From Taxillus chinensis (lineage: Eukaryota; Streptophyta; Magnoliopsida; Santalales; Loranthaceae), in assembly GCA_023512835.1 (NCBI GenBank), contig CM042085.1, forward strand, positions 34,444,312-34,508,311: a stretch of 64,000 bases of DNA, read 5' to 3'. Positions 35,100 to 46,640 of this stretch are shown piece after piece. Numbering within the stretch: position 1 is the first letter of the stretch; the number at the start of each line of letters is the position of its first letter. The notes beneath the pieces were generated by a model that saw nothing but the letters and a program-made list of their open reading frames with translations, ran no database searches and had not been told where the DNA came from. The position numbers and the translations under genes were made by a program.

Positions 35100-36740
35100 T
35101 CCACTAATTGAGCTTCTTCCGGACTAGTATTATCGGTATTAATAGGTTTTGGAGTACTCGAGGTTCTCCGATCTTGTTCATTTCAAGTAGTAACTAGTTC
35201 GGATGGACTAGAAGGTACTCCGGTATTTTGAATATCCGTAGAAATATGTCCTGGAGATGAATGGAAGTCCAGAGCCCGATTCATCCGTAGCATTATCCGT
35301 ACCATTTCTTTGTGCTTCGCCGGTGCTACGTGGTTGGTCGGTGTGTGTAGCAGAACATTCATAAACTTTGAATAGTCGATGTTCTTGTCCTGAACTTGTA
35401 CATTTGAATTTGAAGAAGCAACTTTAGACCAATCCAGGTTAGCTTCATCAAAGGTTACATGGATAGATTCTTCAACTTTTAAAAGTTTTCTATTGAAGAC
35501 CCGATAAGCTTTGCTATGTAATGAGTACCCGACAAAAATCTATCATCGATTTTGGTTCAAATTTATTCCGGGGTTCTTTGCCGTTGATCAATATATAGCA
35601 AGTACACCCAAAAGCTCGAAATGTGAAATTGAAGGCTTTCGTCCTCTCCACATCTCATAGGGTGTTTTCATGGTAGATTTATTTATTAGAGTCCTATTCT
35701 GAACATAGCAGGCAGTGGACACAGCTTCAGCCCATAGACTGAGAGGAAACTTTGCCCTTGCTAACATAGATCCGCCAGCCTCGACTAAAGTGCGATTCTT
35801 GCGCTCACCTACCCCATTTCTTTGTGGAGTTTCGGGGCGCAGATAAGTCGTGTTGAATGCCTTGTTCGGAACAATATGATCTCATTTCGGAAATATCAAA
35901 TTCTCGTACCATGATCACTCCCGATGCATTTAATGCTCAATCCTTGTGAATTGCTTATCCAGTTGAAAAGATCTACAAGATGCTCAAAGGTTTGATCCTT
36001 AGATTTCAGGAACATCACCCATGTGTACCTGGTGAAATCATCGATAACCACAAGGGTATATCTCGCACCAACTAGTGAAGGAACAGAAATGGGACCACAG
36101 AGGTCCATATGAAGAAGTTGTAGAGGAGCAGTTATTGAATTAACTGATTTGCTCTTAAAGCTATGTTTAGTCTGTTTGCCGAGTTGGCATTCTCGACAGA
36201 GAGAGTCTCTGGAGTATTTGTGTTTAGGTAGACCAGTGACAAGATCGAGTGATGCTAACTTAGACATGGTCTTAAAGTTTAAATGTGCGCATCGCTTGTG
36301 CCATAGCCAACTATCTTCATCCGATCTTTGTAGTGAGGAAGCATACGGGTCGAAGAATTATTTTTTAAGACCACCGAGTATATGTCCCCATCTCTTGATC
36401 CGGATAACTTAACATCTCCGGATAAGTTTTCCCTTACTGTGCAGGTGTTGGACATAAAGGAAACAGTAAATCCTTTGTCACATAAATTACTAACACTTAG
36501 CAAATTATGCTTCAAACCTTCGACTAGTGCAACTCTAGTGATAGATACACAACCGTTGGTTAAAGTGCCATACCCGACAGTCTTACCTTTGCTGTTGTCA
36601 CCATATGACACGGATGGACCTCGTTTGTCATTAACTTCAACAAGTAGAGTCTGATCACTCGTCATATGTCCGGAGCATCCACTATCGAGGATCCACTTGC
36701 TTTGATTGATCTTTACCTTCAAGTGATCCGACAATGCATT
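35100..36740 (-). pseudogene. C pol: protease and integrase
   Basis: The protease active site WILDSGCSGHMTSDQTLLVE is near 36640-36700 in a 151-residue frame. GAG-pre-integrase and the integrase start are in a 123-residue frame (35896-36267): CRECQLGKQTKHSF, LHMDLCGPISVPSLVGARYT and VVIDDFTRYTWVMFLK. The catalytic core tail and FVGYS region follow to about 35400 with frameshifts. These are the best-preserved copia protease and integrase blocks in the window. Confidence 0.85.
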
Positions 36741-36759
36741 CCAGAGATGCTCCTGAAAG

Positions 36760-39070
36760 ACAATAGTTTACACTTTTGGTGCCTAAACTTGTTTCAGGTA
36801 GTTAGAAGGAACAACATTAATGTCAACAGTTCGGATTTAACTTTGCTAGGATTTTTAGCTTTCCAGGTTGACCTTAATTTGTTAGTTTCATTTGTTACTT
36901 TTTCTTGCGTTTTCTTTGGAGAGACACTCCTTTGAGGTTTAGATTTTGTCTTGCTCGAAGAACCTCTTTTATTTAACTGATCTTTATTGATAGAAAATTG
37001 ATTACAAAGCCAGGTTATCGGATAAACTCCCACATTCATAGTGATAATGACCTATTTCCTACGGATGGAACAGACACTATAATGTGGAGTACAAACAAGG
37101 GGATATAGGTCTCTTAGATTTTACAGATTTTCTACTTTGTTCCCTATGGCCTAATCCATTGCGTTTGGGTGACGCGCTCTTGGCCCTAGATGTGTCGGCC
37201 TTAGCCTTTCCTTTCTTTTCGGGTGCTACGGTTTTGACTTGAGCTGCTCAGCCCTTCCCTTCATCATTAGTTACGAGTGCTACTTCTTTAGGAATAGCAA
37301 GAACAACCTCTCTTCCACAATCATAAACTATGGTGCCACCTGAAATGAAACCATCCAACGGTTTAGACGTACTAACAGGATATAAGTTGGTTAGTTTCGG
37401 AGTGAAGTCCGGAGGACACTCAAGTAGCATGAGTAGTGGAAGTCGATGGTTTGGAGCCTAGGCCAGGTTTGACTCGAATGTTATCCGGATCAGTCCTAAA
37501 TGTAGAGGCTATTTCCCGGATTTTAGCCACTTGCGATTTATTTTCTTTTCCTGTTCAAGTTCATTCTCGAGTCGTTTCACAATGACTTTTAGGCCCGTTA
37601 GGTTGGTATTTAACAGATGATTTTCAGCTCTTAGATCATGATACCAAGCCTCTTTACTCCTGAAGTCGATTATGTCCTTTTCTAATCTAGCAACAAGTGA
37701 TCTCAAGACGTTTATTCTAACTTTCCATATCTTTGTACATTTGAGTAATTATTAGTCTCTCATTCTTTTCATGATCATGTTCAGGTAATAAGAGATTCTA
37801 ATTTACTAATGAGCTCAGAGATCAAAGGTACCTCAGAATTTGCCATGAGGCGGACGTTCGGCTTGGGAGTTGGCTCATCATCCGAGGATTCCTCCTCTTC
37901 TTCGGAGTCACCGACGTATTTTGTGACGAATGCCGTCCTCTTGTTCTTGCTGTTGTCTGTGGTGGAGTGGCGAGGAGTTACCTTGTCACTTTTCTCGGCC
38001 ACTTTAGATTTGGATCTACAGTCCTTGGCCCATGGACTGGTTTTCCTACGATTGTAGCATTCCGGGGAACTGGACTCCGGTCGCTCCTTTCTTTGGAAAG
38101 ATGATGAGGAGCGTCTCCTGAATCCTTTTCTGCTTTTCCGTAGGAATCGCTCAAAGGATTTGACAAGAAGAGCTATCTCCTCCTCCTGTGTCGAATCGAA
38201 TTCTCGGACGCGTTTGTATCATCATTCCTCGGTATGCTTTAGGACATTCCGTAGCTTTGAGAGCTACTCCCTTTTCTTTTCGAGCTATTTTCTCATCCCG
38301 GTCGGAGTACTTAAACCTGACTTCGTGAGTCCGTAGCTCTCCATATAGTTCTTCAAGGGGAACATATTGCCGTTCTTGTCCGATTGCATCTGGAGTTGTT
38401 TGGAGTAGTAGCAATCCGGCAAGGAGCGAAAGAACTTGTCATTGATCCGAGATTGAGAATAATGCTCATCGACGTTTTCAGCTCAAGGATCCGTTTGCCG
38501 AATCTCCGATAGTTGCTTTCGAGTGATTCGCCCGGTTTATGATTGAAACTCTCAAAGTTCCGCTTGAGAGTATAGATAACATTCTGCATTTGGGACTGAC
38601 TTCCCTCATAGAGGATTGTCGGTTTATCAAACGACTTTCTTTGTCGTGCATCCCTGGACGTCCGTGAAAGCCTCGGAATCCAAAGACGATGTGACATATG
38701 CCGAGCCTTTTCATTGGCACACCGCCAGGCTCTTTCATCATTGGTGAGTTCGGCATCGGTCTTTGGTCTTATGACTCCATGTTCTCCGATAGTCATCGGA
38801 GTGGGTATCTCCTGATGAAAACATGGCCACATGAGGTGATCATGGCAGACCATGAACATTCTCATGCGAGCTTTCCATTGGGAGAAAAGCTTAGGTGTGA
38901 ACTTGGGTGGATTTGTCGGAGTGAAGCCACAACTCCGTGGTTGTGCGGCAGCGGTAGCAGACAGGTTGAGGTGGATCGACATTTTCACCGGCCGCTTCGA
39001 TTTGGAAGGGGCTCTTGTGCACCTCCGGAGTTAAGGCGAGTGTTGAAAAGCATGCTACTTTCTTGACCCA
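36760..39070 (-). pseudogene. C gag
   Basis: A 211-residue frame (38353-38988) contains FTPELFSQ-like, ARMRMFMVCHDHLMWPCF, ANEKARHMSHRLW and FNHKPGESLESNYRRFGKRI, the copia UBN2 Gag core. Knuckle 1 (about 38040) is damaged (CYNRRKTSPWAKDC). A coiled-coil stretch with VARLEKDIIDF and RLENELEQEK lies at 37509-37750. Knuckle 2 (about 37030-37070) has the same CREIGHYHYEC type as A. The basic tail ends near 36790. Confidence 0.75.
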
Positions 39071-39119
39071 TTTGTAAGAGAGAAAGAGTGGGATCTCTAC
39101 TTGGAATAAATAGAACCTG

Positions 39120-39131
39120 GCTTTGATACCA
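39120..39131 (-). promoter_or_regulatory. C primer-binding site
   Basis: The minus-strand reading TGGTATCAAAGC is two bases from the 5' LTR end. It differs at one position from the initiator tRNA-Met complement TGGTATCAGAGC. Confidence 0.8.
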
Positions 39132-39133
39132 CT

Positions 39134-40424
39134 TGTTGGTCCCTGTTAGCCTAGAGGGGGGGTGTGAATAGGCTTAAATCAAAAACTCTTTTCTCACAGG
39201 TGTAACACAATCTGGTTAAAGGATATAAAATCGGTGCGTAAGATAACCAGATAGTGGAAATATTTTGCTTTATTATCAAATGACAATTACAACAAAATAA
39301 GCCGCAATTAGCCGATTACACTAGCACTCGACTTTACGATCACACACATTGGCGTTAATAATCTCTATAAGCTCTTGTACAATTACTTTGCTTACGCGCG
39401 TATCAGTTTTCCTTAGTATATGTGTACGCCCCTTTTAATGTACAACACTACTATATATATATATATATAAACATCCTAGGAATCTATCTTGGAACCGTGT
39501 TTTCCGAGCCCGTGTGGACATTAAGTTCTTCTCGGAAAATGCTTCGCTATAAATCGCTTCGGATGTGGAGCTCAAAATATTGGAATCATAACTAAATTAA
39601 ATAACTTCGCTCGCTTCCAATTACGTTTGGGACTACATCCACATCTCCGAGTGGTCCACGTGTAAGACAGTTTAGATCTTCAATGAGTTTGTCTTACATC
39701 GGAACACGACGGGCCGTTATCATAAATGTGGTATTGATAAGTTGAAGTAGCGTCCTTTTAGTCTGGTGTAGCTTTCCTTACTCCGTATCAACGAGGTTCG
39801 GATCCTTACTCCATATTAGTTATTGCTTACTCCGTAACGGTCCCGAATGAGGTCCTGAAATCCTTATTCCAGTGCATGGCTTCCTTACTTCGTATGAGTT
39901 CCTTACTCCGCTTGAGTAATGATTCGGATTTCTTATTCCGCCTCGGTTGTCCTTACTCCGCATCGGTTGTCCTTACTTCGCTCGAATGAAAAACTCGTAT
40001 TCCTTATTCCGAATCTTCTTTTCCTTAGACGGCTTGAGCGAAGGACTTAATTCTTTCTCTGCAACAAATCTCTCTTACTCCGTACAAGGCGTAGACTCGG
40101 ATTCTTATTCCGCATAAAATGACTTAGTCCAATCAATAATAGGCGCGGAATCCTTAGTCCTTTTGACAGGTGATTAGTTTGCTCGAGAGAGTCCTAACTC
40201 CGGATAAACGACTTGGTTATTTACCAAGTGTTAGACGAACACTCATGATGTCCTGGATCAAGTGATTATGTATCTATTCTTTGCTTTGCCGTACAGATCA
40301 TTACAATTAAATGGAGAGTAGGTCCGGATAAAACCCAATTTAATGCTTGGTTGTTTTATCTTTTTACAGAGATATGATCTTAAAACAAACATGAAACAAC
40401 TAAAATCAAATTACATTAGGTTTG
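39134..40424 (-). repeat. C 5' LTR, start truncated
   Basis: The minus-strand LTR end GGGACCAACA is at 39134, preceded by the C-run hairpin (about 39146-39172). TATA is in the AT run 39451-39470. G-box CCACGTG is at 39656-39662. The CCTTACTCCG array runs about 39775-40210. It stops at ATTAGGTTTGA (40424), about 40 bp short of the expected TGTTGG start, where a plus-strand B-type LTR begins. Confidence 0.8.
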
Positions 40425-41088
40425 AAAACCTTACACCGGATTCGAAAGACGCCGCTTTAACTTAGCTTCTCGCATTCAAAGTCACCCACTCCGTGCTTCC
40501 CGATATAAGACAAACTCGTTGAGAACCTAAAGCATCTTACACGTGGATCAGCCAGGATATGTGGACAAAACTTTAACTGAGCTTGGGAACTCACAAAAGC
40601 ACTTATGCGTTGCAAACCCAAGACCTTGAGCTCCACATCCACATCATTCAAGGCAGATAGAATTCCGAGGAACGATCAATGCCGCACATAGTCCGGAAGA
40701 ACAAGTTCCAAGATTGTCTCTCAAGAATGTTTTATATATATATTGTAAAACTTGTACATTAAAAAGAGCGGTGAATGTGTTGATCGTTCGTGAGTTTCTA
40801 AATAAGTGTGTATGTTCTAGAGCTCATTGAGATCTAAAGAGGCTAGTGTGTGAGTCATTTTGAAAACAGAGTATAAGAGAGTTTGCAAGAGATCTAAAGA
40901 CTTTTCAAGCTTTAATCATTTCTATTTTATTATACTTATCCTTTGATAATAAAACAAAATACTTTCACTATCCGGTTTATCTTTCGCATTGATTTTATCT
41001 CTTAACCAGGATAAGTGTAGTGCCAAAGAGTGAGAAAAGAGTTTTCGATAAGAGCCTATTCACCCCCTCTAGGCTCACGGGACCAACA
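40425..41088 (+). repeat. B 3' LTR, right part
   Basis: Plus-strand LTR of the B subtype with GATATAAGACAAACT, G-box CACGTGG (40540-40546), GTTGCAAACCCAAGA, an AT-type TATA at about 40731, GAGGCTAGTGTGTGAG and the hairpin GAGCCTA/TAGGCTC before the end GGGACCAACA at 41088. The left half and polypurine tract are missing. Confidence 0.7.
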
Positions 41089-41439
41089 TTCTCTCTAACT
41101 CCGAACGAGTTGTAGACTAGGATTTTTTATTTCGTATCTTCTTAACTTAGTCCATTTGAGTGTAAGATACGGATTCCTTAGTCCATATCTTTAAGTAATT
41201 AGTCTGCACGAATGATCCTTGCTTCGTATGAGGACTTGGTTATTTACCAAGTGCTTGACAACACTTACATTGATCCTGGATTAGGATTATGTATCCCGTC
41301 CTTGGCTTTGCTTTCACGAGTGTAGATCCAAATTAGAGTTTTATCTTCTCGCAACAACTTAGAGTAAACATAAAAGATCTTAAACCAAATTACATAGGGT
41401 TTTATCCGCATCATCCAAATTCCGGGGTTTAATCCAACA
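41089..41439 (-). repeat. D 3' LTR, starting fragment
   Basis: The minus-strand LTR start TGTTGGATTAAACCCC at 41439 follows the purine tract. ACTTGGTTATTTACCAAGT (about 41242-41262), an inverted repeat kept in all copia LTRs here, and TCCTTAG units are present. It ends where the B LTR end GGGACCAACA abuts. Confidence 0.7.
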
Positions 41440-43285
41440 ATCTCCCCAATATGGATATGCTGAAACCTTTGTAATCCGATCTGGTGTTAGTGAAGCGACA
41501 AGACATACATAGAGATAAGGATAGATGCATTTCCACTAAAACAGCAACAAGACTACATATGCCTTAGTACAAATATATTACATTATTGAACATAAGGCTT
41601 ACTATACTTGAATATCATTATTCTTGCCGCTTCCGAAGCTTCATTGCCTGCTCCTTGGCGTGGCTAATGTAGTTGCTCCGGTTCGAACCAATCTTCAAAT
41701 AATATTGTATAAAGTAGTGAAGAAAGGCTCTACAGCTCTCTCTATCAGGTTGTTGAGGCATAGAGCCCTTGTCTAAGATCACGAATTCGAATTGCAGAGG
41801 GAGCCAAAGGAGGTTGACCTATTGCTTCAAAAAGTTTACTCCTTTTTACCGCAGGCCGAAAGTGTTCGCAGCAATGGTTCCAATCGACTTCTCTTTTAGT
41901 ATTCTACAATCGTTGGTAGTCAACAAGAACAACCTTCCTTAAGTGGATTGTGAAAACTCCAAGCATTAGATGAGGAGTGCTAATCTTGTATGGAATGAGA
42001 ACAGTTGTAAGATCTTTCCATGGTTTGTTGTTCTCGATAGTTCCGTAGATGAAAGTCTCGACAAGATCGATTGTAGGAAGGTAAGTGTCGACCAACTTGG
42101 TAGGATATCAATCTGATGTCCATCGGTATACAAGGAAGGAAACAGCCTCATCTCCTCCTTAACGCTAGAGTGAAGTTGTCCAAATCTTTAGTAGTGAACA
42201 ACCCTTAGAGATTAACGTATTCAACTCTTTAGGAGAGAAGGGAAACAAAGGGGATAAACACCTTCGCTTGGTAGAATTGGAGCTTGCAAAAGCTTTCATG
42301 GCTTTAATAACAACCCCATCTTCATCAATAACATCAGGAGCCTAACCAAAAGAGGAGGGAGTTACACTTGGAGGAGCCGGGAATAACAGCAGGAGCAGAC
42401 TGGAAGATCTTGAGAACGATTGCGTTCGGGCACCGGGATGCCCGAGGGAAGAATAGGTGCAAGCCACTTACCAAGAGCCTAGGTCCGTGCGAAGGACCAG
42501 CAGCCTTCGATAGTGTCGGAGCGGGATCGGATGGCGAATCACCCCCGCTTGGCAAATTGACGAGGAGTCGGGGGCACGAGCCACGGTGTGAGCCGGATCC
42601 GCAAAGGAAGTGGATAAGGCTTAGACGCAGTGGGCTACTAAGTCCATCTTTTGCTCCATGGACATTAAGGAGTTGGAGACAATAGAAAGAAGCTTAGCCC
42701 GAGAGTATTAACTTTAACAACGATGGCACTAATCCTGGGCACTCTGGACCTGGAGTGTGGCGGTCCAGCTAGGCAGAAATCACAACTTCAAAGTGAACCG
42801 TGCCAGGAAACATCAGGTGCCTTGGAAGACTCCCCGCATGTAGACGTGCGGTGTGCGCAGGCGCAGGAGCCCGCAGGGGGAGAGAACAGTGGGGTATCAG
42901 CAGCAGCAGGAGAAGGTGCAACAATCGGAATGTTCACAAGAGAGGAGGGGCCGACCTTAGCAAGGAGAGAAGTTTGTGCATCATGGACCTGTTCGGACAA
43001 AATAGCAACAGGTGGAGCAACCTTAAGCATAGATGGCATCAAAAAACCATGATCAATGTTCCAACTAATCATGTCGTCCTGGGTTTGGGTGTGGCGTGCA
43101 AAGTACACCCGGAGATCATCATCGGGATGGTGGCAGTGTAGAGCTAGATCGAATTGAAGCCAACAAATCGAAAGTATGTCGGCGGGAGATGATTTAGGCA
43201 ATCATAAGGCTATGGAGGCAGGTCTAGAGTGACTTCTAGAGGAGAGGTAGGTACAACAATAACAGGTTCGATGGGTTCAGCCGAT

Positions 43286-43690
43286 TGTCACGGGTCAGCC
43301 TTTATGGCAGCTTAACCCGTGCGGCACCTAGTTCCCACCCGTACGAAGGAACACTAGGTCGCCTAACTCGTCGCATTTGGATCGGAACCCATCGATCCGT
43401 TGTAAAGCAATTGTGTAGGAAGCGTTTAGCGGAAAAAAGATTTAAACGAAGGCAACAAACGATTGTATTGATTGCTTGAAAGCTTTACAACATCACTCCC
43501 CTACATATAGATGTTAACACTTTTCTGGCTATGTCACCAGGAGACATCATATATGATCGAAATCTAAAATCTCTACAACTTACTCTATAAGCTAAGTACA
43601 ACACTTTACAAGGGGGAAATACCCCAAAATAGCCTAAGTGTGCTAGGATAAGCCTCGTCCAATGATGAGGGTAGGAGCTCAAAGAACGGA
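43286..43690. mobile_element. Unclassified insertion in D extra ORF
   Basis: Sequence from TGTCACGGGTCAGCC to about 43690 has no counterpart in the extra ORFs of A, B or C, while the bases on both sides do. The terminal TGTCAC suggests the reversed end of an LTR (GTGACA). No clear target duplication or second terminus was found. It could be a solo LTR of another gypsy family. Confidence 0.35.
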
Positions 43691-43748
43691 TGGCGCCGGG
43701 TGAGCAATCGAAGGAGAGGCCGGGACGAGATGGCCCCGCAGAGACAGA

Positions 43749-44242
43749 TAGGGGGTGTAAAACAAAGCCGCCCCGGCTGGCCAGCACGGACCTGGGCCTA
43801 AACGGGCCATTTAGGCCCACATTTTAAACGGACTAGCTAAGACTCGGCCCGGCCCGGCCCGTAGGAATCACGGGGCCCGCGGGCTAGCCCAGTTTTTTTT
43901 ATATTTATTTTCATTTTATTATTTTGTTTATTTAAAATTTAAAATTAATTAATAAAATTAAATATAACTAATATTATTTTTATTTTATTTTATAATTATT
44001 CATATATGAAATCTTATTACTTAATTAAAGCTATACAATATAATATATCCATTAAATTTTAATGTATTTAAGTATAAAAAAAATTATAAAAAAAAAGCCC
44101 ACGGTCGCCAGGCAGACCCGCACAGGTCGGGCCTAAATGGGCCAGCCCGTATAGGCCCGTGTTTTAAATGGATCGAGCCTTGATCGGCCCGGCCCGCTCC
44201 AAGCCCGCAAGCCCGCGGGCTTGAACCCATTTTACACCCCTA
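43749..44242. mobile_element. hAT-type MITE
   Basis: Terminal inverted repeats TAGGGGGTGTAAAAC (start) and the complement of TAGGGGTGTAAAATGGG (end) are typical of plant hAT elements. Flanking 8-bp sequences GAGACAGA (43741-43748) and GAGACGGA (44243-44250) match at seven of eight positions. The interior has GC-rich ends with GGCCCGGCCCG repeats and an AT-rich middle, and no transposase. Removing it rejoins the D extra ORF at the ACCATCCG segment shared with A and B. Confidence 0.8.
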
Positions 44243-44480
44243 GAGACGGATGGTACAACACGAACGTTGTGCTACGAGCCTCGAGAGACGAGACAAGCGA
44301 AGAACGGACCGAATCCAGGAGGACCAGTGGCGGAACTAACCTCATGACCTGAACTTGCGGCGGGGTCACCAATGTAACTACCCCCGCTATTCCGAAACAA
44401 CAACGCGTGCACAGGGATCCCAGGCCGGTGGACCGTGAGCGTCCTATTAGGCGTAAGATGGCGAAAAGCTAGGTTCCGTT

Positions 44481-44959
44481 GTAATCATTTAATTTATGAT
44501 TATTTTAACTCGATGAAATTTTTGTTTTTATTTTAGGCTCACTCCATGATAGACCGAATCGGACCGGATTGTTTTACACCCTTATTCAAAACAAGTAGTC
44601 CCCATGACTATTTTTAAAAATTATTTTAACTTATTTTCTATTTTTAAATCTAAACTCAATTTTGACAGGTAATTTAATTTTTTTTTGTTTCTTTTGTTTT
44701 TATTTTTTTATTAGTCGATTCACCATATTTTTAAAATTTTGTGGGATCTAATTTTAAAAAAAACATATTTTTTTTTAAAAACACATTCTCTCCGTCGAAA
44801 TTGTTTTCAAATTCAAAACACAAAATCCAATAAAAATTTAAATATAAAAAACTATATAATGAGAAAACCAAGTGGACCGCACTAGAGATGAAGGCATGGG
44901 GCCCCATCCGGGGCCTTGGTCTCCCCACATTTTTTGGTCATCGTGAGGGTATTCCTTAC
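44481..44959. other. AT-rich interval with possible hAT terminal sequence
   Basis: Non-coding, with long T and A runs. GGACCGGATTGTTTTACACCC at 44562-44582 reads in reverse as a GGGTGTAAAACAATCCGGTCC terminus found on many plant hAT MITEs, but I cannot find a partner end. Nothing else is supported. Confidence 0.3.
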
Positions 44960-46640
44960 CCTAACAAGTGATATCCTATGTGAGTTTATTATGGATGGAC
45001 ATGTGACTACCGAAATGCGGGGTGCATGGTATAAATGGGCTCCTAGGTCACGCAAGAAGAGAGAACAAAGATCATCATCAAAGGAGAAAACTCCTAGACG
45101 GCAATCAGTCCATGTTACTTCGCTTCCGAGTATTTTTCGAGTACCTTCTTCTCCAAAGGAAGAGGTTCTTATAGTTGATATACGTGCTCAATTGAATTCT
45201 TTACGGGCCTCTTAGTGTATATAAATCATCACTTGGAGAGGTGTGGAGTTTTTTGGATCATTAAGCCCGTCTTTGATTTCTGATATTGATCTTGTAAATT
45301 AGGCTCACGAGACCGGTGAATTGTCGTGAGTTCAGGGGAGATGAGTTTCTTAGGCATTTGATTGATCCTCCTACCAGTTGCTACGCCATCTAGAGAGTTT
45401 TCTTCCTCATCCTGTTTTCCTATATCACCAGAGCAAGCGTAGCTACTAAGGGTACATGGATTCTTGCTTTGCTCACCATTCTGCTTATTATAGAGTGGCT
45501 GCAGAGGGGGGCAAGAAGATATCCGACAAAACAATGGGAGCAAACCAATTGCTGGATAAATTTATTCAAAAATTGTTTCGCAAGAGCAAATCCGGTTCGG
45601 GCCAGCTTTGCGGGACTCCTCATCTCATCATCTAGTGGAGGGTTTTGATCCTATTGCTTCCCACATGGTTGAGCAACATTTGTTTCATTTTGCACATGTT
45701 TTTCCCCGCAGAGGCTCCCTTCTTTCTCGGAGGTTTCTCAATCTTCTACAAATCCTTTTTTATTATCCTCCATTAGAATATGCTGATCCATTTGCGGTTT
45801 CAACTTTTACACCACATATTGAAATCCCGCCTATTGTTTCCCCTATACAAAGTTGGTATCATGAGATTCTTATGGTTCCTTCAAATCCTACTCCATCACC
45901 TTCACCAACTCGGGGCAACGTGTGCATCTCGTTTTCCTCTAGCTTTGGAAGCATCTTCTTCATTGCATCTTATTATGCTTTTATGATTTATGCAAAGAAG
46001 GAGCACTTGGAATGTTTTGAGGGTACCCCTTTACCATTATTTCCTTAGGACCTCCAACGCATTACTAGTACCGAGTGGTTATACACTAAGGACATTGACC
46101 AGTTCACATGGGTTTTATTACGTGTGATGCACCATGAACCGAACGCTATCTAGAGTGTGAACAAATTGAAATCTTACCTACATTTCGACTTCATCTCCCA
46201 CTAACATGACTCGCGTTTAAGGATCAAATTCGTGGAGATGATGTTAGTTTTCACCCTTGGTCCTCTTTGACTTCTTTGCTCATTCCCTGTACACATTGAA
46301 GACCATTATGTTCTCCGCATTTGGATTTAAGGGATAGACAGATCATCTTGTATGATTCTTATCGAGGTTATCGGTTTTAGACTCCTACAATCGAAATCAA
46401 GAATGGTGTTGATTGCCAAGTTCGAGTGCATTGAAGGATGAAGGACTTCTCCAAAATAAGCTACCCTTTTCATTCAAAATGGCTTCGAGCTTTCTCAGCG
46501 CTCGATGGTCATAGTTATGGTGCATTTGTTTGTTATTATATTATTGTCATCCTTCAAGGTGTGCTTCTTGGTCTTCTGGTGAGGTTAATGAAGAGTTTTC
46601 GAACTCTTTGCGAGAGATGGTGCCCCGTGTGACATTTTAT
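44960..46640 (+). pseudogene. Orphan relative of the extra ORF (F), Ulp1-like with Cys-to-Tyr
   Basis: Across frames the C-terminal half parallels the copia extra ORF. STEWLYTKDIDQFTWVL (about 46070-46115) matches SEKGQFSTEDIDNFTLAV of C. LTSLLIPC precedes His 46304-46306, then DRQIILYDSYRG with Asp 46354-46356 (about 17 codons from His, with one frameshift). DGHSYGAFVCYYI (46504-46542) matches DGESCGAYVCYII but has Tyr (46516-46518) in place of the catalytic Cys. The first half has a basic segment (RSRKKREQRSSSKEK, about 45046) and little else recognisable. No LTR or pol is adjacent. It could be an old retroelement fragment or a host Ulp1-like pseudogene. Confidence 0.55.

Larger units (their letters stand above)
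27633..40424 (-). mobile_element. Ty1/copia element C (Sirevirus-like), nearly complete
   Basis: Read on the minus strand: 5' LTR 39134-40424, primer site, gag, protease/integrase, reverse transcriptase/RNase H, spacer, extra ORF, polypurine tract and 3' LTR 27633-28814. Same gene order and motifs as A, with an LTR subtype like E. Both outer ends are lost: about 90 bp from the end of the 3' LTR and about 40 bp from the start of the 5' LTR. No target duplication can be seen. ORFs are broken but longer than in A. Confidence 0.85.
8188..41088 (+). mobile_element. Ty1/copia element B, host of A and C
   Basis: B is reconstructed from pieces in one orientation: LTR left part 8188-8631, LTR right part 21241-21493, pol 21494-24080, spacer 24081-25763, truncated extra ORF 25764-27632 and 3' LTR remnant 40425-41088. 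A is inserted inside its 5' LTR with a 5-bp duplication. C lies between its extra ORF and 3' LTR. The two LTR remnants are more alike to each other than to A or C. gag and protease are missing. Assignment of 40425-41088 to B is inferred from subtype and order. Confidence 0.65.
41089..44480 (-). mobile_element. Ty1/copia element D, 3' fragment
   Basis: On the minus strand: part of the extra ORF, polypurine tract GGGGAGAT and the first 350 bp of a 3' LTR (41439 down to 41089). The LTR is cut by the end of B. gag, pol and the N-terminal third of the extra ORF are missing. Two later insertions split the ORF (43286 to about 43690, and 43749-44242). Confidence 0.65.
41618..44480 (-). pseudogene. 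D extra ORF with Ulp1-like domain, interrupted
   Basis: Matches C from about the PMD/linker border to the C-terminus. The C-terminal domain keeps His 41970-41972 and Asp 41919-41921 (17 codons apart). The cysteine box reads DRESCRAF (Cys 41732-41734), so the Gly after Cys is Arg and Gly in DGE is Arg. The stop is at 41618-41620. The linker includes ILSEQVHDAQTSLLAKVGPSS-type sequence in a 137-residue frame (42788-43201). The N-terminus is missing beyond 44480. With the lost Gly and two insertions, this copy must be inactive. Confidence 0.6.

Noticed and set aside
43840..44225. GC-rich blocks as a CpG island or host promoter
   Set aside because: They are the subterminal parts of a hAT-type MITE with terminal repeats and target duplication.
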